From NCBI GenBank assembly GCA_031259795.1, contig JAIRLA010000176.1, forward strand, positions 1-6,066: DNA of 6,066 nt. Direction: 5' to 3'. Both the position numbers and the translations under genes were made by a program. The number at the start of each line of letters is the position of its first letter. The stretch's first letter is position 1. The stretch is from Azoarcus sp. (GTDB taxonomy: Bacteria > Pseudomonadota > Gammaproteobacteria > Burkholderiales > Rhodocyclaceae). The notes beneath the pieces are model-generated. The model was not told where the DNA came from, searched no databases, and worked only from the letters and a program-made list of their open reading frames with translations. Of this stretch, positions 1-5,815 are shown piece by piece.

Positions 1-120
1 ATGAACTTCGCCCACATGCCGGAGCTGCAATGGGAATACGGCTATCCCGCCGCGCTCGTCCTCATCGCCGGCGGCGGCGGCGCGCTCTACTGGCGTTTCC
101 GCAAGGCGGGATGGCTGTAA
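1..120 (+). CDS. corA: CorA magnesium/cobalt transporter, C-terminal fragment (5' end outside window)
   Basis: This is the last 39 codons of a CorA-type Mg2+/Co2+ channel of the inner membrane, ending at TAA 118-120. The window opens with Met-Asn followed at residues 6-9 by MPEL, which is the pattern seen just after TM1 in CorA, where GMN forms the selectivity filter and MPEL lies in the short periplasmic loop. The Gly of GMN would be the codon immediately before base 1. Residues about 14-32 (GYPAALVLIAGGGGALYWRF) form the second transmembrane helix, and the protein ends in a basic, cytoplasmic RKAGWL tail as in the family. The ATG at base 1 is the internal Met of GMN and not a start codon. 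The glycine run in TM2 (residues 24-27) is slightly unusual. Assignment rests on the motif and membrane topology; the N-terminal domain cannot be seen. Confidence 0.9.
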   Translation: MNFAHMPELQWEYGYPAALVLIAGGGGALYWRFRKAGWL

Positions 121-176
121 CCCCTAAACTCGCGCCACCAGCAAATCCACTGCATCGAAGAGGCGGAATAATCGTT

Positions 177-196
177 GACAGCGTCGCTGTTTTTTT
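177..196 (+). terminator. Possible intrinsic terminator downstream of corA
   Basis: ACAGC (178-182) pairs with GCTGT (186-190) around a GTC loop, with a possible extra G-U pair at 177/191, and is followed directly by a run of T to 196. It lies 57 bases after the corA stop on the same strand. The stem is short (5-6 bp), so the terminator may be weak. The hairpin also forms the left edge of a repeat found again at 291-332, so it may be part of that element instead of a dedicated corA terminator. Confidence 0.5.
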
Positions 197-222
197 GGCG
201 GTGGGGCATGGACAAGCGTCCC
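181..222 (+). repeat. Module A, copy 1 (direct repeat)
   Basis: This copy matches 291-332 at a constant offset of 110 bases, with the shared blocks TTTTTTGGCGG, ATGGAC and GCGTCCC and seven mismatches in 42 positions by eye. It begins within the hairpin/T-tract described at 177-196. Confidence 0.75.
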
Positions 223-234
223 GGTGGAAGAACT

Positions 235-270
235 CGTCATTGCGAGGAGCGCAGCGACGTGGCAATCCAG
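235..270 (+). repeat. Module B, forward copy of the 36-base inverted repeat
   Basis: The 36 bases beginning CGTCATTGCGAGGAGCG and ending GTGGCAATCCAG are the exact reverse complement of 381-416. The two arms enclose 110 bases. The perfect match over 36 bases shows recent duplication, gene conversion or selection for pairing. This looks like a dispersed intergenic repeat (REP/MITE-like); no transposase is present nearby. Confidence 0.85.
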
Positions 271-276
271 TTCCAA

Positions 277-298
277 CCAACCGGAGCGCAGCGACGCT
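277..298 (+). repeat. Module C, forward copy
   Basis: CCAACCGGAGCGCAGCGACG and the next two bases are the reverse complement of 478-503, apart from one mismatch and a four-base insertion there. Its right end overlaps the start of module A copy 2, where CAGC (289-292) and GCTG (296-299) form a small hairpin before a T-tract. Confidence 0.65.
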
Positions 299-332
299 GA
301 TTTTTTGGCGGCAGGGAATGGACGGGCGTCCC
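291..332 (+). repeat. Module A, copy 2 (direct repeat)
   Basis: This is the second copy of the 181-222 sequence. It keeps the small hairpin followed by T at 301-306 and then GGCGG, ATGGAC and GCGTCCC. The hairpin arms carry changes at both sides of the loop relative to copy 1, but a 4-bp stem is retained. Confidence 0.75.
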
Positions 333-344
333 GCTCCTCTTCCC

Positions 345-369
345 TTTTATCCAGCGTCGCTTCGCTCCG
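345..369 (-). repeat. Module C-like, inverted copy 1
   Basis: The 25 bases 345-369 match 470-494 with two mismatches; the 17-base core AGCGTCGCTTCGCTCCG (353-369, 478-494) is identical. The core is also the reverse complement of the module C core near 282-298 with one mismatch. It sits 11 bases left of the inverted module B copy. Confidence 0.65.
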
Positions 370-380
370 CAAGGAACGCT

Positions 381-416
381 CTGGATTGCCACGTCGCTGC
401 GCTCCTCGCAATGACG
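381..416 (-). repeat. Module B, inverted copy of the 36-base repeat
   Basis: This is the exact reverse complement of 235-270, beginning CTGGATTGCCACGTCGC and ending CGCAATGACG. It could pair with 235-270 in a transcript to make a long stem with a 110-base internal segment. It is followed by a G-run at 418-426. Confidence 0.85.
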
Positions 417-469
417 AGGGGGGGGGAGGACTGTCGCGGCGACAAGCGCCTTGCCGGTGCTTCGCCCCT

Positions 470-503
470 TTTTATTTAGCGTCGCTTCGCTCCGTATGGT
501 TGG
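470..503 (-). repeat. Module C-like, inverted copy 2
   Basis: Bases 470-494 repeat 345-369 (23 of 25 identical). Bases 478-503 are the imperfect inverted match to 277-298 and end in GGTTGG, which completes the match to CCAACC at 277-282. This copy marks the right edge of the repeat mosaic. Confidence 0.6.
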
Positions 504-517
504 ACACCCTCTCCTAG

Positions 518-541
518 CCCTCCCCCGCAAGCGGGGGAGGG
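518..541. repeat. Perfect GC-rich palindrome, 11-bp arms
   Basis: CCCTCCCCCGC (518-528) and GCGGGGGAGGG (531-541) are exact reverse complements separated by AA. No T-run follows directly; the nearest is at 556-561, so it is not a canonical terminator in either direction. Palindromes of the CCTCCCCCGC/GCGGGGGAGG type recur in intergenic regions of many GC-rich proteobacteria, so this is probably a separate dispersed repeat lying beside the module A/B/C island. Confidence 0.75.
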
Positions 542-570
542 GAATTCATGGGACTTGTTTTTCCAAAGGA

Positions 571-600
571 TTCCCCATGCCCAAAGGACTCTCCTATACT
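571..600 (+). promoter_or_regulatory. Candidate sigma-70 promoter for hrpA
   Basis: TATACT at 595-600 matches the TATAAT consensus at five of six positions. The best-placed upstream hexamer, TTCCCC at 571-576 (18-base spacer), matches TTGACA at only three positions. Transcription would start near 607, giving a leader of about 73 bases before the TTG start of hrpA. The local sequence is visibly more AT-rich than the flanks. A second possible -10, TATGAT at 636-641, lacks a good -35. This is a weak call. Confidence 0.3.
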
Positions 601-624
601 TTCCTGGCGGGCTTATTGTTTTGA
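577..624 (+). other. Fifteen-codon reading frame with good ribosome binding site in the hrpA leader
   Basis: ATG at 577 opens a frame for MPKGLSYTFLAGLLF ending at TGA 622-624. AAAGGA at 565-570 lies six bases upstream, a stronger ribosome binding site than that of hrpA itself. The peptide has one Lys followed by a hydrophobic stretch, like the start of a signal peptide or membrane segment. It could be a leader peptide, a tiny membrane protein, the decayed start of a lost gene, or chance. The proposed -10 element at 595-600 lies inside it, so promoter and peptide cannot both be right unless transcription starts further upstream. I do not recognise it. Confidence 0.2.
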
Positions 625-626
625 TT

Positions 627-651
627 GCGACGCCGTATGATTCGGCGCTGC
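627..651 (+). promoter_or_regulatory. Hairpin in the hrpA 5' leader
   Basis: GCGACGCCG (627-635) and CGGCGCTGC (643-651) can pair around a seven-base TATGATT loop, with one A-C mismatch and one G-U pair. A smaller dyad, CGGAT/ATCCG around C665, follows at 660-670, just ahead of the translation start at 680. No T-run follows, so this is not an intrinsic terminator. It could influence translation or RNA stability of hrpA, but no known riboswitch or attenuator is recognised. Confidence 0.25.
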
Positions 652-679
652 TCATTACCCGGATCATCCGCAGGTCTCC

Positions 680-3600
680 TTGATACCGAATTTCAACGAT
701 TGCCTCTGCGCCGACCGTCCCCGCCTGCGCCATTTGTGGCGCGCCTTGCATGGCGGCAAGCGCCCGGATGCCCGCGCCGCCGCGCAGGCCGCTCTGGACG
801 CCTTGCTTGCTCGCTCCCGCGCCGCCGTCGCCGCTCGCCGGGCGGCGCTGCCCGCGCCGGATTTTCCGCCCGACCTGCCCGTTTCCGCCCGCCGGGAGGA
901 GATCGCCGCCGCGCTGGGGGGGCATCAGGTCATCATCGTCTGCGGCGAAACCGGCTCCGGCAAGACGACGCAGTTGCCGAAGATTTGCCTCGCCCTCGGG
1001 CGCGGCGCGGCGGGATTGATCGGGCACACGCAGCCGCGGCGGCTGGCGGCGCGGGCCACCGCGGCGCGCATCGCGCAGGAACTCGGCAGCCCGCTCGGGC
1101 GGGCGGTCGGCTACAAAATCCGCTTCACCGACCGCAGTGGCGCGGAGTGCTACGTCAAGCTGATGACGGACGGCATTTTGCTCGCCGAAACGCAGGGCGA
1201 TCCGCTGCTCTCCGCCTACGACACGATCATCATTGATGAAGCGCACGAGCGTTCGCTCAATATCGACTTCCTGCTTGGTTATCTCAAGACTTTGCTGCCG
1301 CGCCGGCCCGATCTGAAGCTCATCATCACTTCGGCCACGCTCGATGCCGAGCGCTTCGCTCGCCATTTCGCCGATGCCGGCGGGGCGGCCGCGCCGGTGA
1401 TCGAGGTCTCCGGCAGGCTGTATCCGATCGAGCTGCGTTACCGCCCGGTGATGGAGGAAGACGGCGAGGGGGCGCGCGCGCGGGCGGCCAAAGGGGCGGC
1501 GGGCCGCCGCGATCTTTACGATGCGTTGGTCGACGCTGTCGACGAGGCGCAGCGCCACGGTCCCGGCGATGTGCTCGTCTTCCTGCCCGGCGAGCGCGAG
1601 ATCCGCGAGGCCGCCGAGGCCCTGCACAAGGCCAGGCTCCTGCCCGGCAGCGAGATTCTGCCGCTGTTTGCGCGCCAGTCGGCGCGGGAGCAGGCGCGGG
1701 TGTTCGCGCCCTCGGGCGGGCGGCGGGTGGTGCTGGCGACGAATGTGGCCGAAACCTCGCTGACCGTGCCGGGGGTGCGCTATGTGGTCGATACGGGGCT
1801 GGCCCGCGTCAAGCGTTATTCGCCGCGCAATAAGGTGGAGCAGTTGCGGGTCGAGAAGATATCGCAGGCTTCGGCCCGCCAGCGCGCCGGGCGCTGCGGG
1901 CGGGTGATGGACGGCATTTGCTTGCGCCTCTATGGCGAGGATGATTTCAACCGCCGCCCCGCGCATACCGATCCCGAGATTCTGCGTTCGTCGCTCGCCG
2001 GGGTGATTCTGCGCATGAAGGCGCTCGGGCTGGGGGTCGTCGAGGATTTTCCTTTCATCGATCCGCCCGGCGCGAAGCTGATCGGCGACGGCTATACGCT
2101 GCTGGCCGAGTTGGGGGCGATCGGCGAGGAGGGCGGCGAGGCGGCGCGGGCGCTCACGCCCATCGGGCGCGAACTGGCGAAGCTGCCGCTCGATCCGCGC
2201 ATCGGGCGCATGATGCTGGCGGCGCGCGAGCGCGGGGCGCTGGACGAGGCGCTGGTGATCGCCGCCGCGCTCTCGGTGCAGGACCCGCGCGAGCGCCCGC
2301 AGGAAAACCCCGGTGCGGCGGGGGAGGCGCACGCGCGCTTTCGCGGCGCGGAGCAGGATCGGCAATCCGAATTTCTTTGGTACTGGCATTTGTGGAAGGC
2401 GTGGGGCGAGGTGCAGCGCCACGAGTCCGGCAACCAGCAAAAGCAGTGGTGCCGCCGCCATTTTCTTTCGTATGCGCGCATGCGCGAGTGGCGCGACGTG
2501 CATGCGCAATTGCACGTCCTGTGCGTCGAGCACGGTTGGACGATCAATATCGTTCCCGCCCATTACGAAGCCATCCACAAGTCGCTGCTCGCCGGGCTGC
2601 TGGGCAATATCGGTTGCAAGGCGGAAGAGACGGGCGGGGCGCAGGCGGGCAGCTATCTCGGGGCGCGCGGCATCCGCTTCTGGCCGCATCCGGGGTCGAT
2701 GCTGGCGAAAAAGGCGGGCAAGTGGATCATGGCCGCCGAACAGGTCGAGACTTCGCGCCTTTTCGGCAGGTGTCTCGCCCGCATCGAGCCGGAATGGGTG
2801 GAGGAAGTCGGCGGGCATTTGATCCGGCGGCAGGTGTTCGAGCCGCACTGGTCGAAAAGCGCCGGCAGTGTGCGCGCTTGGGAGCGCGGCGTGCTCCATG
2901 GCTTGACGATCTGGCCGCGCCGGGGCGTCGCCTACCGCGACACCGACCCGGCGCTGTGCCGCGAACTTTTCATCCGCGAGGGGCTGGTCGCCGGTGAAAT
3001 CGCTGAAGGCCCGGCGCGGGCGATGGCTTTCCTCACTCACAATCGCAAGCTCGTGGCCGACATCGAACGCTTGGAGCACAAAACCCGCCGCCCCGATGTG
3101 CTGGTCGATGAAACCCTGATCGAAGCCTTCTACGACAGCAAGATTCCCGCCGACATCGTCGACCTCGCCGCCTTCGAGCACTGGCGGCGGCAGGCCGAGC
3201 AGGCGTCGCCGCGGCTTCTCTATCTTTCGCGCGAGCAGTTGATGCGCCACGAGGCCGAGGGCGTGACCAGCGAACGCTTTCCGCCCGCGCTCGAAGTGCT
3301 CGGGCAAAAGCTCCGGCTCGCCTACCGCCACGATCCCGGCGCGGGCGACGATGGCGTGACTCTTACCGTGCCGCTGGCGATGCTCAACCAGATTCCGGCG
3401 CCGCGCTGCGAATGGCTGACGCCGGGGTTGCTGGAGGAAAAGGCGCTGGCGCTGATGAAGAGCGCGCCGCAGAAGATCCGCCATCGCCTGCAACCGCTCG
3501 CCGATAGCGCGGCGGCGTTCGCGGCCGCCGCCGGGGCGGGCGAACTCGATGGCGACGGCCCGTTGCTCAAGGCGCTCCAGCATTTTGTCGAGGAGCGCGT

Positions 3601-4711
3601 CCATCTCAAGCTGCCGCTGGAGAGCTTTCGTCCGGAAAACCTGCCGCCGCATTGCTTCATGAATTTTCGCGTTGTCGACGAGCATGGCCGCGTGCTCGGC
3701 CAGTCGCGCCAGTTGAATGAATTGCGCGCGAAGCTGAAGGCGCAAGTAGCGTCGAGCTTCGAGGCGGCGGCGCTCGGGAACGGCTCCGGCAAGCGCGGGG
3801 ATGCGCCCGCCGGAGACGATGTCCGTGCGGGCGCGGACGGCGGCGGCATGGCCCCGGCGGCCGGCCTGACCGCCTGGACTTTCGGCGCGCTGCCCGAATT
3901 GATCGAGTTGCGCATCGGCGGGCGTGATGTCATCGGTTTCCCGGCGCTCCATGACGATGGCGACAGCGTCTCGATCCGTCCCTGCGATACGCCCGAGGAG
4001 GCGGCGCGCCTGCACAGGCGGGGGCTGGCGCGGCTTTTCGCCCTCGCGCTCAAGGATCAGGCGAAGGCGATCGAACGCCTGCCGGGGTTGCGCGAGCTTG
4101 CCCTGCAATACCGCGATTTCGGCGGCGAGGCCGAACTCAAGACGCGGCTCGTCGAAGCGGCGCTGGCGCGCTGCTGTCTCGGCGATCCTTTGCCCGCCGA
4201 CGCCGAAACTTTTGCCCGCCGCTGTCAGGAGGCGCGTCCGCGCCTCGTGCTGGTGGCGCAGGAGTTCATGCGTCTCGCCGCGCAATTGGCGACGGAGCGC
4301 GCCGCGCTGCAAAAGCGCCTCGCCGCGCTCGACAAGGCGTTCCCCGACGCCGTGGCCGATGTGCGCGCGCAGCTTGCCGCGCTCCTGCCCGCCGACTTCC
4401 TGCTCGCCTTCGGCTGGGAGCGCCTCGCCCATTTCCCGCGCTATCTCAAGGCCGCCGCGCTGCGCCTCGACAAACTGCGCGAAGACCCCGCGCGCGATGC
4501 CAGATCCATGGCGGAATGGCGGAAGCTGGCGCAGCCCTGGGCGCGCGAGATGTCCGCCCGCCGCCGCGCCGGGGTCGCCGATCCCGAACTGGAATCCTTC
4601 CGCTGGCTACTCGAAGAATTGCGCGTCGGACTTTATGCGCAGGCGCTGAAAACGCCGATGCCGGTGTCGGTGAAACGTTTGCAGAAGATTTGGGAAGGGC
4701 GGTCGCGCTGA
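680..4711 (+). CDS. hrpA: ATP-dependent RNA helicase HrpA (DEAH/RHA family)
   Basis: This is a cytoplasmic superfamily-2 DEAH-box RNA helicase of 1343 aa; E. coli HrpA is 1300 aa and has been linked to mRNA processing and to rescue of stalled ribosomes. Visible motifs, by residue: Walker A GETGSGKT 89-96; Ia TQPRRLAA 117-124; DEAH 186-189; SAT 218-220; VLVFLPGEREI 298-308; TNVAETSLTVP 354-364; QRAGRCGR 401-408. A helicase-associated (HA2) region follows at about 465-590, then an OB-like region, then the long HrpA-specific DUF3418 region to LEELRVGLYAQ (1311-1321). All catalytic motifs are intact. A Gly/Ala/Asp-rich linker at about 1029-1062 splits the C-terminal region. The start is TTG 680: the frame is closed by TGA at 638-640 and holds no ATG or GTG before the conserved N-terminus. 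The nearest ribosome binding site is only CAGG at 671-674. The gene stands alone on its strand between the repeat island and the 184-base gap before the DUF3460 gene. Confidence 0.97.
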   Translation: MIPNFNDCLCADRPRLRHLWRALHGGKRPDARAAAQAALDALLARSRAAVAARRAALPAPDFPPDLPVSARREEIAAALGGHQVIIVCGETGSGKTTQLPKICLALGRGAAGLIGHTQPRRLAARATAARIAQELGSPLGRAVGYKIRFTDRSGAECYVKLMTDGILLAETQGDPLLSAYDTIIIDEAHERSLNIDFLLGYLKTLLPRRPDLKLIITSATLDAERFARHFADAGGAAAPVIEVSGRLYPIELRYRPVMEEDGEGARARAAKGAAGRRDLYDALVDAVDEAQRHGPGDVLVFLPGEREIREAAEALHKARLLPGSEILPLFARQSAREQARVFAPSGGRRVVLATNVAETSLTVPGVRYVVDTGLARVKRYSPRNKVEQLRVEKISQASARQRAGRCGRVMDGICLRLYGEDDFNRRPAHTDPEILRSSLAGVILRMKALGLGVVEDFPFIDPPGAKLIGDGYTLLAELGAIGEEGGEAARALTPIGRELAKLPLDPRIGRMMLAARERGALDEALVIAAALSVQDPRERPQENPGAAGEAHARFRGAEQDRQSEFLWYWHLWKAWGEVQRHESGNQQKQWCRRHFLSYARMREWRDVHAQLHVLCVEHGWTINIVPAHYEAIHKSLLAGLLGNIGCKAEETGGAQAGSYLGARGIRFWPHPGSMLAKKAGKWIMAAEQVETSRLFGRCLARIEPEWVEEVGGHLIRRQVFEPHWSKSAGSVRAWERGVLHGLTIWPRRGVAYRDTDPALCRELFIREGLVAGEIAEGPARAMAFLTHNRKLVADIERLEHKTRRPDVLVDETLIEAFYDSKIPADIVDLAAFEHWRRQAEQASPRLLYLSREQLMRHEAEGVTSERFPPALEVLGQKLRLAYRHDPGAGDDGVTLTVPLAMLNQIPAPRCEWLTPGLLEEKALALMKSAPQKIRHRLQPLADSAAAFAAAAGAGELDGDGPLLKALQHFVEERVHLKLPLESFRPENLPPHCFMNFRVVDEHGRVLGQSRQLNELRAKLKAQVASSFEAAALGNGSGKRGDAPAGDDVRAGADGGGMAPAAGLTAWTFGALPELIELRIGGRDVIGFPALHDDGDSVSIRPCDTPEEAARLHRRGLARLFALALKDQAKAIERLPGLRELALQYRDFGGEAELKTRLVEAALARCCLGDPLPADAETFARRCQEARPRLVLVAQEFMRLAAQLATERAALQKRLAALDKAFPDAVADVRAQLAALLPADFLLAFGWERLAHFPRYLKAAALRLDKLREDPARDARSMAEWRKLAQPWAREMSARRRAGVADPELESFRWLLEELRVGLYAQALKTPMPVSVKRLQKIWEGRSR

Positions 4712-4882
4712 TTCGGGATAGAATGCGGCGGAGAAAACCGCCCGGCAAACGGCAAAGACGCGGAAATATGCCACGAGCGTTGCGTGGAAGAGTTCCGCCA
4801 GACAGGAAATCCTCAAGCCGAAAGCGCGCCGGGTGGTAGTATCAACGGCGTTTGCCATCCGTCTCTCCCTGTCTGTCACGAA

Positions 4883-4887
4883 AAGGA
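4883..4887 (+). promoter_or_regulatory. Ribosome binding site fixing the start of the DUF3460 gene
   Basis: AAGGA lies eight bases before ATG 4896. It selects that ATG over the upstream in-frame GTG at 4833, which has no comparable site and would add 21 residues unlike the family. Confidence 0.7.
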
Positions 4888-4895
4888 AAGCCGCC

Positions 4896-5087
4896 ATGCC
4901 CAAACCCTACGAATCTGAATACACCCTTTTCATGCGCGAATGGCTGAAGCGACATCCCGAAGAGCGCGAGGTGCAACGCACGGGGCGCGCCCTGTGGTGG
5001 GACAAGCCGCAGGATGCGGAAGCGCGGCGCGCCTTTGAAGCCGCGCAGGCGCCGGTCAGACCTTATTACTATGACAATTTCCACTGA
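4896..5087 (+). CDS. DUF3460 family small protein
   Basis: This is a 63-residue soluble protein of unknown function. It opens with MPKPYESEYTLFMREWLKRHPE and carries the block GRALWWDKPQD (30-40) and a tyrosine-rich end (PYYYDNF, 56-62). The pattern Y-E-S-x-x-T-x-F-[MI]-R near the N-terminus, followed by HPE and GRAL-W-DK, is what I know from the DUF3460 family, short proteins found mainly in Betaproteobacteria. There is no signal peptide, membrane segment or Cys/His metal site; it is highly charged and likely helical. The ATG is well supported by AAGGA eight bases upstream. The exonuclease gene follows only six bases after the stop, so the two are probably one transcript. The 184-base gap to hrpA contains no clear terminator; a small GGCGG/CCGCC hairpin at 4727-4742 has no T-run. 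Family identification is from memory of the pattern. Confidence 0.85.
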   Translation: MPKPYESEYTLFMREWLKRHPEEREVQRTGRALWWDKPQDAEARRAFEAAQAPVRPYYYDNFH

Positions 5088-5093
5088 AAGCGC

Positions 5094-5699
5094 TTGAACG
5101 GGCTGGCGGGGTTGCCATCCCGAATGGCTTTCGTCGATCTCGAAACCACCGGCACGCGCCCGGGGGGCGACGCCATCACCGAGATTGCCATTCTTCGCGT
5201 CGAAAACGGCCGGGAGACAGGACGCTGGCAAAGTCTCGTCAACCCGGAACGGGCGATTCCGCCCCTGCTCGTGCGCCTCATCGGCATCTCCGACGCCATG
5301 GTCGCCAGCGCGCCGCCGTTTGCCGCCGTGGCGGACACGGTGGCCGAACAACTGGCCGACCACGTGTTCGTCGCCCACAATGCCCATTTCGACCATGCCT
5401 TCCTGCGCCACGCCTTCCGGGCGCTCGGACGGCCTTTCGATCCGCCGATGCTGTGCACGCTCAAACTCGCCCGCAGACTTTACCCCAGCCACCACCGTCA
5501 TGGACTCGATGCCCTGATCGCGCGGCATGGACTCGTTTGCTCGACGCGACATCGCGCCATGGGGGATGTCGATGCGCTATGGCAATTCATGCGCCTGGTC
5601 ACGCGGGACTTTTCCGCGGAAGCGATCGCGGCGGCGCTCGGGAAAACGATGAAGCGAAAAGCGGAGCGGATTCTCGCCGCCCGGCCCGGCTTGTCCTGA
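5094..5699 (+). CDS. DnaQ-like DEDDh 3'-5' exonuclease, stand-alone domain
   Basis: This 201-residue protein has the RNase T/DnaQ exonuclease fold. ExoI is FVDLETTG with catalytic D15 and E17; ExoII is HNAHFD with D100; ExoIII is HRAMGD with H153 and D158, so all five DEDDh residues are present and two-metal catalysis is expected. The block LYPSHHRHGLDALIARHGL (129-147) closely resembles the exonuclease half of the betaproteobacterial protein that continues into a GIY-YIG (Cho/UvrC-like) nuclease. Here the frame ends in a basic tail (KTMKRKAERILAARPG) with no GIY-YIG part, and none is visible downstream. It may be a proofreading-like or repair exonuclease on DNA, or act on RNA; the substrate cannot be read from the sequence. 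The start is uncertain: TTG 5094 lies six bases after the upstream stop and suits translational coupling; TTG 5112 and ATG 5124 (M11) are alternatives that keep the catalytic core. None has a strong ribosome binding site. Confidence 0.88.
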   Translation: MNGLAGLPSRMAFVDLETTGTRPGGDAITEIAILRVENGRETGRWQSLVNPERAIPPLLVRLIGISDAMVASAPPFAAVADTVAEQLADHVFVAHNAHFDHAFLRHAFRALGRPFDPPMLCTLKLARRLYPSHHRHGLDALIARHGLVCSTRHRAMGDVDALWQFMRLVTRDFSAEAIAAALGKTMKRKAERILAARPGLS

Positions 5700-5767
5700 A
5701 ATCCCGTCCGCAAGACAACGCGCGGGACGGACCGTTGCGAAAGCCTCCCCGCCTCCCTGGCTGTACA

Positions 5768-5801
5768 TTCTCCAAAAGGAGGGGCGTTTCCTTTTCCTTT
5801 T
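5768..5801 (+). terminator. Possible weak terminator after the exonuclease gene
   Basis: CTCC (5770-5773) and GGAG (5778-5781) pair across an AAAA loop, with two further U-G pairs outward. GCG and a pyrimidine tract of repeated TTTCC follow to about 5801. It lies about 70 bases after the exonuclease stop on the same strand. The stem is short and the tract is interrupted by C, so termination would be inefficient. Confidence 0.3.
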
Positions 5802-5815
5802 CCATATCCCCATGA

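Larger units (their letters stand above)
181..503. repeat. Mosaic intergenic repeat island between corA and hrpA
   Basis: This stretch has no credible gene. It is assembled from three kinds of module in both orientations. Module A is a hairpin plus T-tract plus GGCGG..ATGGAC..GCGTCCC, with direct copies 110 bases apart at 181-222 and 291-332. Module B is a 36-base element at 235-270 with an exact inverted copy at 381-416. Module C contains GGAGCGCAGCGACGCT at 277-298, with inverted relatives at 353-369 and 478-503. The core GGAGCGCAGCGACG is shared by B and C, so they are probably related. Open frames across the region are low-complexity Arg-rich products of the repeats and do not look like proteins. 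Elements of the CGTCATTGCGAGGAGCG type are known to me as dispersed intergenic repeats in many bacterial genomes; that this is the same family is inference. Confidence 0.8.

Noticed and set aside
1..120. Treating ATG at base 1 as the start of a small membrane protein
   Set aside because: Met-Asn followed by MPEL and a single terminal helix matches the end of CorA; the Met belongs to the GMN motif and the gene continues to the left.
235..416. CRISPR array or insertion sequence
   Set aside because: The repeats are few, in mixed orientation and unevenly spaced, and there is no cas gene, transposase or regular spacer pattern.
30..530. Several overlapping short frames on both strands across the repeat island
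   Set aside because: They translate the repeats themselves into Arg- and Ser-rich sequence, recur in both orientations, and lack ribosome binding sites or family motifs.
476..4432. Minus-strand open frame of 1318 codons opposite hrpA
   Set aside because: Its codons are exact reverse complements of hrpA codons in the same register, its product is Arg/Ala/Gln-rich without recognisable domains, and hrpA carries every expected helicase motif. The frame is a consequence of GC codon bias.
4727..4742. Terminator after hrpA
   Set aside because: GGCGG/CCGCC around AGAAAA makes only a 5-bp stem and no T-run follows, so it cannot be supported as an intrinsic terminator.
4833..4895. GTG 4833 as an upstream start for the DUF3460 gene
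   Set aside because: It would add 21 residues not typical of the family, and AAGGA at 4883-4887 is properly placed for ATG 4896.
4842..5552. Minus-strand frame of 236 codons opposite the DUF3460 and exonuclease genes
   Set aside because: It overlaps two plus-strand genes with clear family motifs and its own product shows no recognisable domain.
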